Source: Dactylellina haptotyla (Eukaryota > Ascomycota > Orbiliomycetes > Orbiliales > Orbiliaceae). Taken from it: 64,000 nt of DNA. The position numbers and the translations under genes were made by a program. The stretch is taken from positions 1,798,001 to 1,862,000 of the forward strand of contig CM062383.1 in assembly GCA_031310005.1 (NCBI GenBank), read 5' to 3'. Positions 47,198 through 60,142 of the stretch are shown here, piece after piece (within the stretch, counting starts at the first letter, position 1; each line of letters opens with the position of its first letter). The notes beneath the pieces were generated by a model, which saw only the letters and a program-made list of their open reading frames with translations, was not told the DNA's origin and made no database searches.

Positions 47198-48460
47198 ATG
47201 AAAGAAGAAAGTTTTGATACAAATCCTCCTCTTCCTTTTGTTTGATAACCTAGGCTACTCTAAGTATGAAGGTATGAGTGATCTAAACATATATATAAAA
47301 AATTAAACATACATTATTTTTTAAAGCTAGATTCTTGTGATTTAGCGGTTTTGGAATCTCTATACTGACACCTAACTTCTTTAAGTTCCATGATGTACAG
47401 ATATGCAGTTCATACTGATCAATATTCTACGCCTATGAGTCGCATTTCTTGTTATTGCCATGGAATAGATGGAAGAGGCTGGAGCACAGCTATAAGGAAA
47501 GGCCGAGATCAACCTGTACGAGTTTAGCTCAACAGCGATGTAATCACATCTTATCACGACAGGTTTCATAGCCAATTGATACTGCATCACGTTGGGCTTT
47601 ATATTGGGTTGGATTGATAACGTGCGATTCAAAGTTTTGGATCATTGAATTGAACCAAGGAAAGATATCATTACAAATATCTGTCTTTATGTTTCCATCC
47701 GTATTCAAACAGCTTCGGGAGGAGGCAATGCAATAATATGGAGAAAAAACGCTGACTATAAAACCGACCACAAATGAAATATTATGACAAAACCGATTTT
47801 TTTTTTCTGGAAGTCCATTTGAAGAAAACCCTCTCGGTAACAAAAGAAAGGAAGCCAAATTTATTTAATTGAAAAGCACAGTATGATAGGCACGCAAAGA
47901 GAGAAAGAAGGGGGAAGAATGTAAAAAACGAAAAGAGGTGCTAATAAAAAGTTCAATTGAAAACACGTCTCCCCAGACTAAGTAAAAACAGAAGTAACAA
48001 AGGCTTGATAGAGAATGGTGTGCGAAAGTAGTGTATTGAAGGACGCAAAAAGTGTAACAAAGAAAAAAGGTGAACTGTACAGGTCGGAATGCCGATATGA
48101 ATTGCCCATCGAGAAAAGCTCTATGACAATAGTGTAGCCTTGATCGTTTATTATTTCCTTTTGAACGAGTCAGGGAGCAATAGCTGTATGCTAGGAATAA
48201 TGCATAATTGAAAGTGCAAAATGTAAAATGCTGAACATAATATTATAAAATGTTTAAGACGGTTTCCAAGCATGATTCCGATAAGTAAAAGAAAGAAGAC
48301 GATATTCAAGGTCGCTGAGAAACATATGACGGTATTAGTGCTAGTCATGAAACATCTCGAGTCACCTTTATGAGAACGAGGGAAACAAAGTCGTAAAAAG
48401 GATGCCCGAAAAATGGATTGCGCCGAGGTGTGTGCCAATGTAAAGCTAGTTGATAGGTCG
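47198..48460. other. Convergent spacer between AIM3-like gene and BNI4
   Basis: 1.26 kb, AT-rich. Minus-strand frames at 47544-47858 and 48151-48495 have no domain; the latter overlaps the BNI4 last exon in another frame. Confidence 0.5.
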
Positions 48461-50968
48461 TTAAAAGAAATGAGTGTACACTCTAGAGCTCTCATGAACC
48501 TCCATTTCCTACATATTGCATATTAGTAATACCGTTCAAAATGTAACAAAGGTTACTCTCACCATTTTAAATGTATTGAGCTCTTCCTTGATTTGCTGGG
48601 CCAAAGCTGGCGTTAGCTTGTTACAAGTAGATATCTCTCCTCGCCGATCGTATTCTCCACTCGTCCACGTGTCGAAGAAAGTAAGTTTCTGACTGAATGA
48701 GACGGACGCTTTAGCCTTCGTAATCTCTTGGCTCGTAACTGGAGTGGATAGGGCGCTCGAAGCAGGGCTTTTAGGGGCTGTGTATTTCGGTGCCGTGGTA
48801 GGCGCTAGGAAATAGTCACAGTTCGCTTCTTTCTTTTCGTCTGCAATGTCCGGAGTGGTGGGTTGTGAGGAGATGATAGGAATTTGGGGCAGCTGCAAAT
48901 CTGCAGGAAGCTCAGTAGTGGGTTTCACGACTGGCGAAGAGCCTCCGGATTGCTTCAGGATTCCTTTCTTTACAGCTGTTAAAACTTCCGCTCGTTCCTT
49001 CTCTCCACCAATAATACTTCGTCGGGAGGTTGAGTCGAGGGAATTAGCGGTTTCCTGCCTCCCGGCATCGATCGAATTACGCTCAAGTTTCGGGAAACCG
49101 GTGCCACCTCCGACGTGCTCAAGCGGGCTGGCGTTGACATTAACCCTTTCTCGCTCAGCTTCAACAGTAACCATGCTAACCTGGGCGGTAGCTGGCTCAG
49201 TTGCGACCGATGCTGTGACAGGCCCGGAAGCCGCAGGAACACCAATAACAGATTTGGGCCGAAATAATCCGACAAAACTCCGGGAGCCTCGTTTCATTCC
49301 TTTACCCATCTTGCGCAGCATTACAGAAGCGGACGATGCCGTAGATGAGATAGATAGGTTATCAGTGGAGCCGGAAAATATCCCCCCTTGGTTATTCGAG
49401 TAAATCGAATTTCCTAGCCCGCTGGCTTCCTGTCTTTCTGCAATCTTTTGTTGTTCAACTTCTTCCCTTTCTTGTCTCAGACGCTGCCTATCTTCTGGTG
49501 TCAGGGCAGATACTTGTTTGAGCTCAGCTGCACTTCCAAATGAGAAGGCTCGGCGTAACCTTGACTTGAAGCCATTGCGAGATTCGGCTTGCAAAGCGGC
49601 AAGACGGTCTGCTGCTACACTGTTTCCGGTTCTTGGTCGTACCGGTATTATTTCTGGCTCTGTATCTTGAGGTCCTTCTTCTTGTCCATTGGGGTCAGGG
49701 CTCATCGTGATAGGTTTCGAGAGGGGTGACGGGTTAGTCGATCTCTTTTTTGCCTCCGAAACAGCACGAGATGAAGGTCCCGAGGTCTCGTTAACTGAGC
49801 CTTGCTTCGAAGAGGAGTGTGCAGGAGCTGAGTGTTGCTGTTGCTTTACCTGCGCACAGATCTTAGTATTTTGGCAGATATGGTAAGGATTGGAATCGGA
49901 TAAACAAACCTTCTGAGATTGGGAGCCATTGGAAGAATTCTTTGAGGAAGCACTATCTGAACTCTCTCGACGATGGAAAGAATGCACAGGCGATGTGAAT
50001 GTCGCCGGGGACGAGGTTTCGGTGGCAGGAGATCTTGGCGGTGTGGGTTGGAAAAAGTTTGGCTGGTTGAACATGAAAGGATTGCCCGTGTGTAGTCCGC
50101 CAGCGGAGCTTCCGACTTGGGTATTGAGGTCAAACGCACCAATCGACCTGCGTCTGTCCATCAATTCTTTTTGTTGAAGCTTACTTCGAGCATTCGTTTG
50201 TTGGAGAGCACTAGAATCGTCTTTGCTAAATGTTCGTGGATGACCGACTACATAGACAGGTTTTGCCCCGATATTCGAGTTGCCAACAAGCGCTTCAGCA
50301 TATGTCCTATTCCCGAACCCGGAGTTCTGGACAAAAGAGTGGTTTGAAGCAGACAGAGGAAGAGAAGGGCTACTACTGGCTTTACCAGGTTGGCTGTAGA
50401 TGCTCATACTGGACATTCCCTCAATAGGCACCTGTTGCATGTGATCACCGCCCTGAGGTCCAAAACTCTCTGATCTCTTGGTATTTCTACGATATCGGTC
50501 CGCCGATGGCCGTACGGCAGAGGTATTCGCCTGTGAACTAGTGGTAAACCCCGTGCTACCTGGTCGAATGTTGGTTTGGCCCTGCTGATGTTGATTAAGG
50601 GTTGAATTGCCCGATGATGATTGCAAAAGAGGGTTGGAATGAGGTGTGGGCTGGCGCTGTCGAGGCTGGCTGTCGAATCCGGAACTTGCACGTACTTCCT
50701 GTTTGTTCGGTTGAAATTTGGGGTCGTTAGTTGTTAAATTAGGGGTTGACTTGAAGGCATAAGGAGCGACAGGGGCTGTTGCAATCCCACGATATCCAGT
50801 CAATATGTTACCAGCCTGCTGAGCTTGAGGAAACGACATATTCCTTTGGAAGTTGTTGTGAGGTTGGGTGGAGAAAGCCATGTTGTTTAGGGATTGTGAG
50901 GATGTGGTAGCAATGACAGGTTGGGGTTGGAAGCTATTTGTCGTGGTGGACTGGACAAGAGTTGCCAT
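48461..50968 (-). CDS. BNI4: BNI4-like septin/bud-neck PP1-targeting protein
   Basis: The main frame runs 50968-48563, with a likely in-frame 60-nt intron at 49850-49909, then a last exon 48461-48508; about 797 residues. The start was set at MATLVQSTTTNSFQ; the frame continues upstream to 51079. Most is disordered, Ser/Gln/Asn-rich, with a short coiled coil (TPEDRQRLRQEREEVEQQKI). The diagnostic C terminus is SVSFSQKLTFFDTWTSGEYD, RRGEISTCNKLTP, LAQQIKEELNTFKM and, after the intron, EMEVHESSRVYTHFF. The VSF element fits a protein-phosphatase-1 docking site. Yeast Bni4 tethers PP1 (Glc7) and chitin synthase III to septins at the bud neck; in hyphae a role at septa or in wall building is likely (inference). 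Confidence 0.88.
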
Positions 50969-53900
50969 TATCTCGGGACGGCCTTGAGGAATAAGGAGGG
51001 TGTCAAGTGTTGGAATCAACCGATAATTTGACGAGGCGAAACGAGGATTAAGCTGTCTACAATTCCGTTGAAGGCTCAACTGACTGTGAGTTTAACGAAG
51101 CGAGGGGTGGAGGAGGAAAGAAAAAGACGGCTTCGCGATCCTGTGACCAGTTAGCAATAATTCAAAGAATTCCAAGCAATCCCTAAAAATCAAATTGTCG
51201 AAATCGAAGGGCAGGAAATGTTTGAGATGCGCTTAGGCAAATTTACATGAAAACTATTCGAGACTAAGACACACAAAGGAGTAAATGGGAAATAGATCTG
51301 GGGGGCAGGTAATTGAGTACGTAAACAAGGAATACGTGCTGTAGGCAAAGACCAGTGAGCTTTAGATAACTCGGCTAAACAGGTGCTCCTAGGTGAGATG
51401 GCGACCAAGACGCCAGATCAAGCTGACACGGGCGCCTCGCTCAAGGTGATGGTGACAAAAAGGCTCCCAGAGAGCAATTCGCTATTGAAGGATAATCTTG
51501 GTGAGGTATTGGTATCGGATGACCCGTGAAAGCAATAGCAGTGAGTGGTCTGAGCCAAATAGCCGCGAGAAGGAAAGAGGGGTACAGAGACACCGGAGAG
51601 GACGTCGGTAAGATTAGCGTTGAGGGAGAGGATGTTGGAGATGAGGTTGTCCTGGCGAGGCGATAGCTGTGTTGTTGGAGAAGGTGTCGAAAGCCGATGC
51701 CAACGGGGTGGTGGAAAAGGGAGGCGGAGGGAGATCACACCAAAAAAAAAAAAAAAAAAAGTGAGAGGGAGAGAGAGAGGGAAGAGAAGGAAAGAAGAAA
51801 CCTCAAAAGGCGCAAGAACAACGGTAGGGGTAAGATACGAATGATACTAATGATGATGATAATAGGTCGAGGTTTATAGAAAGTTTAGGAAATATTCAAA
51901 CCCACCTAGAAAATGCTGAACTGAATAAGACCAGCTGGAAGACTGAACGAGTGTTATCGCCAACAAGGCCGCGCGATTCGCGATCGTACTCAAGCCCCAA
52001 CCAGCATACGATATGGTGCGATCCTCGCTCAAGACTATGAGCTCCCTAGAGACAAATTTTTTATTTTTAAAAAAAATAAAAGAAGAACAGTAAATAAAGT
52101 AAAGTAAAAGAAGTATAAACTCCACTAAAAGCTCAAGTGCGTCCTTTAGAAATCCCTTTTCAGAGGAAAAAAAAAAAAAAAAGAAACAAAGAAAAAAAAT
52201 AGGGTCGAATGGGAATTTTTTGATAGCGATCTCTGGATATCAAATATCTCCCCACAAGCAGATTGTGATAGGTTACCTCTTGATGGGAGGCCTTGAATCG
52301 TCCAGATGACGCTTGGTGCGAGGAACGCGAGGGTTGCGGATAACCGTCGTCGGGCGAGATTGCCAAATAGCAATTCAGAGAGGAGAGAATTTTAGGGGAA
52401 ATTTTATCGGGTGAAATAAAAGGAAGACGAAAGGCGTTCCTCGAAACCGTCGGAATGGAAAGAAAAGAAAGGGACCTCAAGGGATGCGACTGTTAACAAT
52501 GTCAATATGTCAATCCGACCCAATCAGTAAATCTCTTTCCTTGATATCCACCCAATGATTGAAAGGGGAGAGAGAAGAAAAGAGAAGAAAGAAAAAGATG
52601 TCCGTATCGTCCGTCGACAGGTGAAAGTAAGAGGAGAGTGAGAAAGGAACGAAAATGTATACTGCAGCGAAGTGTGTCTGTATCAAACGAAAACCGCCGA
52701 GTCCTCTGGTCTGCCGCAGGTGGTCAGGAAACGGATCAGGTCGCTCCAGGTTAAAGGGGCTGCGAAGGGAGGTACCAATTTGGAGAAGGAAGAGCGAAAA
52801 GTACCGTGGAAACGATGGAAAGGCGTTGGAAAGCCACTCGACACTGTCGAAAATCCCGGCAAGAACGAAAGGAAAAAAGGAAGATAAGATTTTGAAGGCT
52901 GAAGAGCAAAAGACACACTGGTGAAGTGGGAAAAACCCTTCGAGAAGGAAGGAAGAAGAAAAACCACCTGTTGTGATGCGGAAGAGGGATTATGTCTGGC
53001 GTCGTGTGAGCGCGGGTGTGTGTTGGTCGCGAAACCGAAGGTTTGCACGGGAGGGCTGAGGGGAGGCCACGTCCGGCAGGAGGAGAGAACGAGCGAGAAT
53101 CAATACGTAAAGTAATAATAATATTAAATATCGGGATTAAATCTAAATTGGAACAAGAAAGTGTCGACGGCCAGAGGTTTCGTGGGTTTGCAAAGGCGTA
53201 AAATCCCAGAAGCTAGCGAGAGGGGCTACAATAATATTCAAATGACAACAATACCGTTACCAATCCGAAAAAAAATAATATCCCCGAGTGCACAGAACAG
53301 TTCACAATCACGATGCAAGACGGAAAGAGAAACCATCCAACAGGACACAAAATGGGACTGCGGAAAGGGCGTGGTTGACCCTGAACATGACGATGAATGA
53401 TAGCGCCTGGGTGTGTCCTCCTGGGCACTTCTTAAGCTCTCTCCAGGGACAACTTTCCCCCCCACCCTGAACTCTACAAATTTACACGGACTGATTATTT
53501 ATTATTGCACAGCCCGGCCAGAAAGGGCAAATCTGCATCGGCCCAATTTCAAGGATTGAGAAATGAAGGTTCCTTACTTCTAACGACGACCTCAATGGGA
53601 GCTTCTCTTTCCCACTATAATAGATCGAGATGTGCATCATCACCACAATTAGCTCACCTTCCTCTGTTGCCAGAATATATAAGGTAGATAAATATGTGAA
53701 CTCTGAGATATCGCAACAATCCACGCCAGATTTCGAGTTTCCCCTCTCATACGATCGCTGCCCCAGACGTGTCGCTCTATTGTTGCTCCCACCTACGGAA
53801 TATGGTCTGCGTGTCTCCCTTTAGTGGGACTAGTCGCAGAGCGGAGTATAGGGTGCCACTCTCGTTGCTGAGTGTCTGATGTTATGGTACCCACCCGTTC

Positions 53901-55709
53901 CCACTAGCACGCAAGCCAAGTCCCGCAGATGCCCAAATTTGGATCTTCAAAGATCGGTGACGGGGAAAAGGGGAGGGGGAAATGTGTCGGACCAAAAAAG
54001 AAAGTAACTAACACCAAAACATTCGACAGTTTGCAGAGTGCTAGAGGGAGGAAATTATTTCGGCAAGTCTGTTCTAAAGTGTTCCGGTATTTTGCTACCT
54101 TTTGCTATTGGTTCCGAACCTCCGATTTCTATTGCTTCTGACAACGGATATATTAAAAAGAAGATGAAAGGTTTATCGTATTTTTTTTGTTGTGCAGACA
54201 TCATCTCCCAAATATGAGTAGATACACAAGTCCCTGGTAATTTAAAAACAGTAACAGGCCCGGAACAATTGCCACCCCGCCCTGAAATAAAGAGTCTGGA
54301 AAAAATGCTAAACACAAACCAGCATCTATAACTTTTCGAGTTAGCCTGAAATGATCCTTCAAGGAGGCATGTTTACTTAAATACTTGTGTATATTGTGGT
54401 TGACCACTCGGCTCCTAGTGCAAGCCAGTACGTATTGTAGACCAGTAATTCGATATGTTGAAGCAGCTGTCCTCTATTCGTACCCACAAGTACCTTGCAT
54501 TAGCTCAATTAGATAAGCACCTCCGATGTCATGTCGGAACTTAGCACTAGATCTTCCCAATGAACATTCCCTTGCTTCAGAATTAGTACTAGGCAGACCT
54601 TACAGGATCCGTTAGATTGATCAACCAACAGCGCAAAGTAATATTTAGAGTTGGACCTTTTTTTTTAATGAAAGCTGGAAACTAAGCCAAATACTTTCAA
54701 ACGGCAAATTCTTAAGACTAAACACTTGGTATTCTGCTCGAGCCACACGTAGCGCCACAGCTAAACGGGTTTTAAGTTCATATAATGTAGAATAATTGAA
54801 GCTGGCCTCGGTGCGATTCCATCGAAATAAACCCTTTAGACACGGCTTTACCCTCACGTCTAGCTTTCCAGTCGATCGACGTGAAATCCAACAACTTTAA
54901 GTAACTTCAAAGTGATTCCGCTTGACCCAACGGCTTGGCGCCATGCAGCACGCATCTAGAGTATATGGATTGAAGAAACTTTCACCTGGCGTGGAAGTAG
55001 GTAACCTGGGCGACAAGGAAAGGGGTGGAAAGGGAAACGACGAGTTTGTTAATCTGAGAGACTTGTCTATCATGAAAAGAAAGGGCGAGCTCTGACGGCA
55101 AAACGAGGCAATGATGCATCCCACATGATGCCAAGGTTACATTTGGATTTTTCCTCCTCGCATTTGGTGGTAGTTCGTCGACTACTGGCTTTTCTATTAA
55201 ACAAGTAGCTAGAAGAGTGGGGACGTACACCCAAGTCTATTTTTATAGGCGGGAAGCTAATACGTTCGCTGTTTTACACCAATAGGAGTACACACTAAAT
55301 GTTGGTTTTCAGGCAGGTGGCTGGAAACCTTACGGAATTGGTATTCGAGGAGGTTGCTTGTATACGGGAAAATTATCTAGCTCCCGATGTGGTGACCCCA
55401 TTCTCACAGGGGTTTGCCGGTTTTTAAGAACAACGATGTGACACAGGATCCCACAAGCATGCACAGAATGCAATGAATGAGACAAGAAATGTTCTGATAA
55501 ATCTCTTTGGGATTAAGATTCGAGTCTATGCTCCTCGCGGGCAGCACCTCAGATTGCTTCCAGCTATTGAACAATAAGTCACTAGTGGTGACTGTGCTTA
55601 TAATATTCAATAAACTAAAATTCTACCAGTATATATTTAACTATACTCTATTTAACACAAGATAGCCATTCCGAAATAACGAAAGAGGGCACGATACATC
55701 CTCTGAATA
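50969..55709. other. 4.7-kb gene-free stretch, purine-rich in part
   Basis: The longest gap of the window. The BNI4-proximal part, about 51600-53150, is strongly purine-rich on the plus strand (GGAAAGGGGAGAGAAGAAAA-like), with A runs at 51742-51760 and near 52170-52186. No open frame shows a domain. From about 54100 to 55700 the DNA is more balanced; no gene or known repeat was recognised. A long BNI4 5' UTR or a non-coding transcript is possible. Confidence 0.5.
51742..51760. repeat. (A)19 homopolymer in a GA-rich tract
   Basis: A run followed by GTGAGAGGGAGAGAGAGAGG; part of the purine-rich strand-asymmetric stretch upstream of BNI4. Confidence 0.85.
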
Positions 55710-57580
55710 TCATAGCCACCCTCTTTTATTTGGAAGGAAGTGGCGGTTTATTTTCGCGCCAGCAACTTCTACAGCTTCCAGGGATTTCCCTTTCCGTCGT
55801 TTCTTCGTTTTTTTGCTGCTCATCGCCCCTTCAATTGATATATCAGATATCCCATTCCAGTCCTTGTTATTGGTCTCAGTGGTATGCATATCACCTTCTT
55901 CGGGTTGAGAGTCCCCGTCGTTAGCGACACCGAGATGTTGGTTTGTACTATCGGGGTCAAGTTGGCCTGCGTCGCCCGTATCTCGGACAAAGCAGACCAC
56001 GAAGAAGCCACCGCCTAAACCGTCTGTCCTATTTACTCTGACACAACCTTCAGCGGTTCTCTTACGTTCCTCTTCGTGGGCATCGAGGTCTGCGAACTCA
56101 TTTACGAGTCCGCGTCTGTGCCAAGTGGATAATGGATTGTCTTTCCGACTTTGTACCCTCCAACCTCGTGCCTTCGCGACATTGCTCTGCAACGCTCTGA
56201 GAACCACACGCTCGTTCTCCTCTGCGTGGATGCTACACGTTGAGTATGTCATCCTCTTCGCATTTGGAAACGTAAATGCGTGGAGTATTATAGCTAATTG
56301 GAAGTCGGCTAGGGATAGAAGTCTGTCCCTCGTGGTGTCCTGTTCTATGGATTCTTCCATTTGCTCGTCTGGTTGCGCTGCATTGTCTGCAGATGCGGAA
56401 CCCGCATCTTCTCTTTTCCTCTTTCGCTGGGGCTTTGAAGTTTGAGCCGAGCTCTTGCCTGCTGATGGTAGATTTAACTTTGATATGTCCCAGTCGATTC
56501 TCTCAAGTATACCACTCCCAGAGCAGGAAGGGTCCAATAATAAATAGCTAGCCTTCCAGGCTTCGTGGCCTTCAGTGATAGTTGTGAAATCCGTGGCTTT
56601 TACCGTCTTTATAATATTATCGGCACCAGCTTTCTTCACCATCTTTTCAAGAACTTCCGCACGATACTTGTCTCTCTCTACGCCGAACACCTTTCCTTTA
56701 GATCCCACTATCGCCGCCAAATGTGTCGTCTTGTTTCCTGGAGCGGCACAGCCATCCACAACCACCGAACCCTTCGGCGGGTTCAACATTATAGCAGGGA
56801 GGCACGAAGCCGCGGACTGTAGAATGATCTTACCGGATTTGTATGGCTCGCTCGAAATCACATCATGCGACGGATGTATCGAAAATATCTCTGGCAGTAA
56901 TTCTGGTTTTCGATAATAATGCTTCTGGACTGTTGGGAAAAAGAACATGTCGCTCATGCCGGAGACTTCTTTAAAACTGCCAAACGTATGCGATGAGTCT
57001 AAAACATCGCTCAGTCTTGTTTTCAAGGTATTAACTCGTATCCAACGAGGATTGAACGTCGTAAGCCCTGTCGACGACGTCGCGACTCCATCTTCAGACT
57101 CCCGTCCGTGTTCTGCATTTACAGCATTGACGAGGGCTTTGACGTCCGCGTATCCCCGCTTGATCCTCACGCGGGTGAACTCGGCGTTCAGTCGGGCTTT
57201 GTGGCGGAGTACTGCGTCCTTCAAAGGACCGCTTGATGCGGCGATACCAGATCTCGCGAGGAGGAGGTCGTGGACGAGAAGAACGGATAGGAGGGGGGTC
57301 AGCTACAGACCCGGGATAATGGTTAGTATGTTAAATCGCCTTCATAGCTCCCGTGTAAATATTGGGGGCGGCTCTCTGACACCTTTCGTTCGACTTTCAA
57401 GATTTCGGCATTTTCGATGACCTCTTTCAAGATATCCTGAAACTTTAGGGTTTCGACAATCAAGGCATAGAGTTTAGATTGTGGCGATTTAAATGGTTTT
57501 GACGGCTTGTATATAATCGATTTCAGCGATGTCGTTTGCGGCGACTGGAGAATCGACGCTGCTTCGAGATAGAGACTCAT
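55710..57580 (-). CDS. RCM1: RCM1/NSUN5, 25S rRNA cytosine-C5 methyltransferase
   Basis: Two exons (57383-57580, 55710-57302), 596 residues. Rcm1 places an m5C in domain IV of the large-subunit rRNA, in the nucleolus. The N-terminal helical part (MSLYLEAASILQSPQTTSLK ... LTPLLSVLLVHDLLLA) and PRWIRVNTLKT precede the Rossmann fold. Motif I is VDGCAAPGNKTTHLAA (about 249), motif IV LLLDPSCSGSGIL with its Cys near 326, and motif VI YSTCSIHAEENE with the catalytic Cys near 422. A Lys/Arg/Asp-rich insert (KPQRKRKREDAGSASADNAA) lies between motifs IV and VI, and the C-terminal tail is basic (KKTKKRRKGK), consistent with nucleolar localisation. Confidence 0.95.
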
Positions 57581-58185
57581 CTTGCGATGGTGGATTTCTG
57601 TGCGGGTTTGCGCGCGCAGGAGAAACCGAAAAGCACGTTTTTATTTTATTTTCTATTTTCCGAGGGGGTGCGACCAACTCATCAATGTTTGGCGAGCAAC
57701 AAATATAAATAGAGTCAAAATTTTATATAAAAAAAAAAATAGAAAATAAAACAAGGCTTTTGCGCCGAGATGGCGAGCCCTCGATGCTTATGATACATGT
57801 CGTGAAAATCCGCCGGCCTTTATATCCAATGCTCTCGAGCTGCTGAACACATTTACACAAAAAAAATCAAGAAAATTATTGGAAAATGGAAATATGCAAA
57901 CAAAAGAAACCAGACCAAACGCCCAACGAAGAACCGATGAAATACCAATAGAAGGCATCTGCCCCAGCAGGCAAAGGCGCAGATGCATCACAATATGATA
58001 GGATTTAAGAAAAAGCCCCGGGGAAGCAGGTCGGTTCTCACACCCAAGAAAAAAAAAAACACCGCCCTAATCGCATACTGAAAAGAAACCCGACCAAAGG
58101 TACCCAATGCCGAACCAATAGAGCGCTGAAGCGGTTTAAGATCTCGCCGAGCAAAAAAACATACAAAATAGAAATGAAGGGTAAC
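57581..58185. other. Spacer between GH76 stop and RCM1 start
   Basis: 605 bp with A-rich runs; RCM1 promoter and GH76 3' UTR. No gene seen. Confidence 0.5.
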
Positions 58186-60142
58186 TCAATGGATCATGGT
58201 GAACCTAGCGCCGAAGCCGAGAACGACAATAATGATGATTGTGATGATGGCAGCCCCGACGCGATCCGCAAGCTGGATGTTGTAGTTTGGTAATCGGTAG
58301 GGGAGATATTGAGCGAAGCGGTCGTGTATACCGGCGCGTGTCCCCATACCGCCCGGGTTCGACTTGGAGGTTCCACCGTTGTTGGCACTAAAAACATAAC
58401 CTACAGGCGCTACGAAGGGTGCGGTATTTTGGATAACTTCTAACGCACTCAGCTGTTCTCCGAGTCCGTACTTTCCGTCCCAAGTGGCACCCACATTCCA
58501 TTTCAACCCGCAGGCAGTTCCACCTGGCTGGCCGACACATGTGGCTGCTGCGAGCTGAGCGTTCTTCCTCAATCTCGGCATGATATCGTTATATGTGTAT
58601 GGAGCGACTTGAGCTGTGTAACCCATCCACCTTGAGAGATAAGCCTTGAAACTAGGTTGGTCCGCATTACAAGTGTCGCTATCTTGGCATTGGATCTCCT
58701 TGATGGCGCCGGTTTCGGAGTCAAAGAAGGTCGCGTAAGTAGCTGTTAGAATACTATCTATGGTTGTATGTGAGATTTTGAATCGAAATGTCATCTGAAA
58801 GAAGCTATTCAAGTACCTATCTGTGTTTTCCAATACTCGTCTCCGTTCGTGAAATTATACATGGCAGCACAACCAGCAAGGAGAGTGCCATAGTTGTAGG
58901 TCCATCGCTGCTCGGAGAACTTTTTGCAGTCCGGAACGAACGCGCCGTCGTTAATGTAGAAATCATCTCGAACAATCTTTGTCGCACGTAGCCATTTGTA
59001 AGTTTTCTCGGCCCAATCCGCATATGTCGCGTTTCCCGTGTATCTCGCTAGTCGAGCACCTAGAGTAGTAGGGAATGTAAGCTCGTGTTCAAGGGAAACG
59101 GCTCAAGGGTCCGGAGAGCGTGGTAGGCATACTCTGTTGGAAAAAGAGTCCTGCGCCAAAATCAAGTTAGTAAATCGCTGCTAGAGACCAAGGACTGATT
59201 CCATTACCATTTGAAATTGTGTTTTTATAGGAATAACCAGTGTTGGCAATATTGATCTGCCACCGGAGCCCACCACCGCAAGTTTCATTATCCCATCTAC
59301 TAGCTTGGAGATTTTGGACAGTCCTATTGAAAAATTAGCTATAAGAGATATCAAAACACCATGGCTTGTTACTTGTCATTTACTGTGTAATTTCTAAGAA
59401 ACCGGCTCCCATATCCTTCTGTGCTTCGGTTTCGGGGAACACCCGCTCTGTGGCATCCATGGCCATGATCGACCAAAAACCTTGATCATCGTTTCCTATT
59501 TTCGAGTGCGATTGTTAGCATGGAGCCGTGTGCGCGTGCTTATTTGGCCGGTTCGTTGACAATGTTTGTTTACCTTCGCTGAAGGACTGTTCGTCTGGCT
59601 GTAGATCTAAACTCGGAGAAACTCCTCGAAGCCAACCAACGGTGACGTTCGAATTATAGGTGGAATCTCCTGTGAGTGCCCAATAATCAACTGAGAAGAA
59701 AAGAAACTATGGTCAGTCAAAAATTTGGGGAGAGGGGTATGTGTGCCCGACTATGAGAACGAAAGTGGGAAATATTCGTACCCATTCCACCTAGGATAGC
59801 GCCGTGTAGCCACCAATACTACCAAATCGTTAGTACTACTATTTACGATCTTGAGCACTTGAGCACATGGAAGATATACATAGGTGGGATAAGGAACACC
59901 ATGGACGGAGTATGGGTCCCAAAAGCCAGAGGCGAGGTCTTTGGCTACCTGCTTAGCAGCTGTTTTTATAGAGTCTGCATATTTGGGGTTAGAGCTTGGT
60001 TCATTCACGCGATTGGCGCTTTGAGGCTGATGCTCGAAGGGTTTAGGAATTTGATCGCACCATAGCTGTCGATATTGAGGTCTATCGCTGTTGTAGCTTG
60101 TACCAAGAGCAGACCTGATACAAGTGACCGGGAGAACCTCAT
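58186..60142 (-). CDS. GH76 alpha-1,6-mannanase-like cell-wall enzyme (Dcw1/Dfg5 type)
   Basis: Nine exons (60061-60142, 59880-59974, 59782-59818, 59574-59690, 59384-59495, 59208-59323, 59133-59150, 58817-59059, 58186-58757), 463 residues. The start at 60142 gives a signal peptide (MRFSRSLVSGLLLVQATTA) followed by IDLNIDSYDSIKTAAKQVAK. Family blocks: YYWWLHGAILGGMVDYWALT, SFSEGNDDQGFWSIMAMDA with the catalytic Asp pair, WDNETCGGGLRWQINIANTG, NDGAFVPDC, WTYNYGTLLAGCAAMYNFT, and YGLGEQLSALEVIQN. The hydrophobic C terminus (AAIITIIIIVVLGF) fits a GPI-anchor signal or a membrane tail. Yeast Dcw1 and Dfg5 are thought to link GPI mannoproteins to wall glucan. Exon 7 is only 18 nt. All phases close. 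Confidence 0.93.

Noticed and set aside
50969-51079. Upstream 37-residue extension of BNI4
   Set aside because: It is in frame but lacks the usual N terminus; MATLVQ at 50968 fits the family better, though this is not proven.
50969-55709. Possible transposable element or tRNA/5S genes in the largest gap
   Set aside because: No terminal repeats, coding remnants, B-box (GGTTCGAnnCC) or 5S-like sequence was recognised on either strand.
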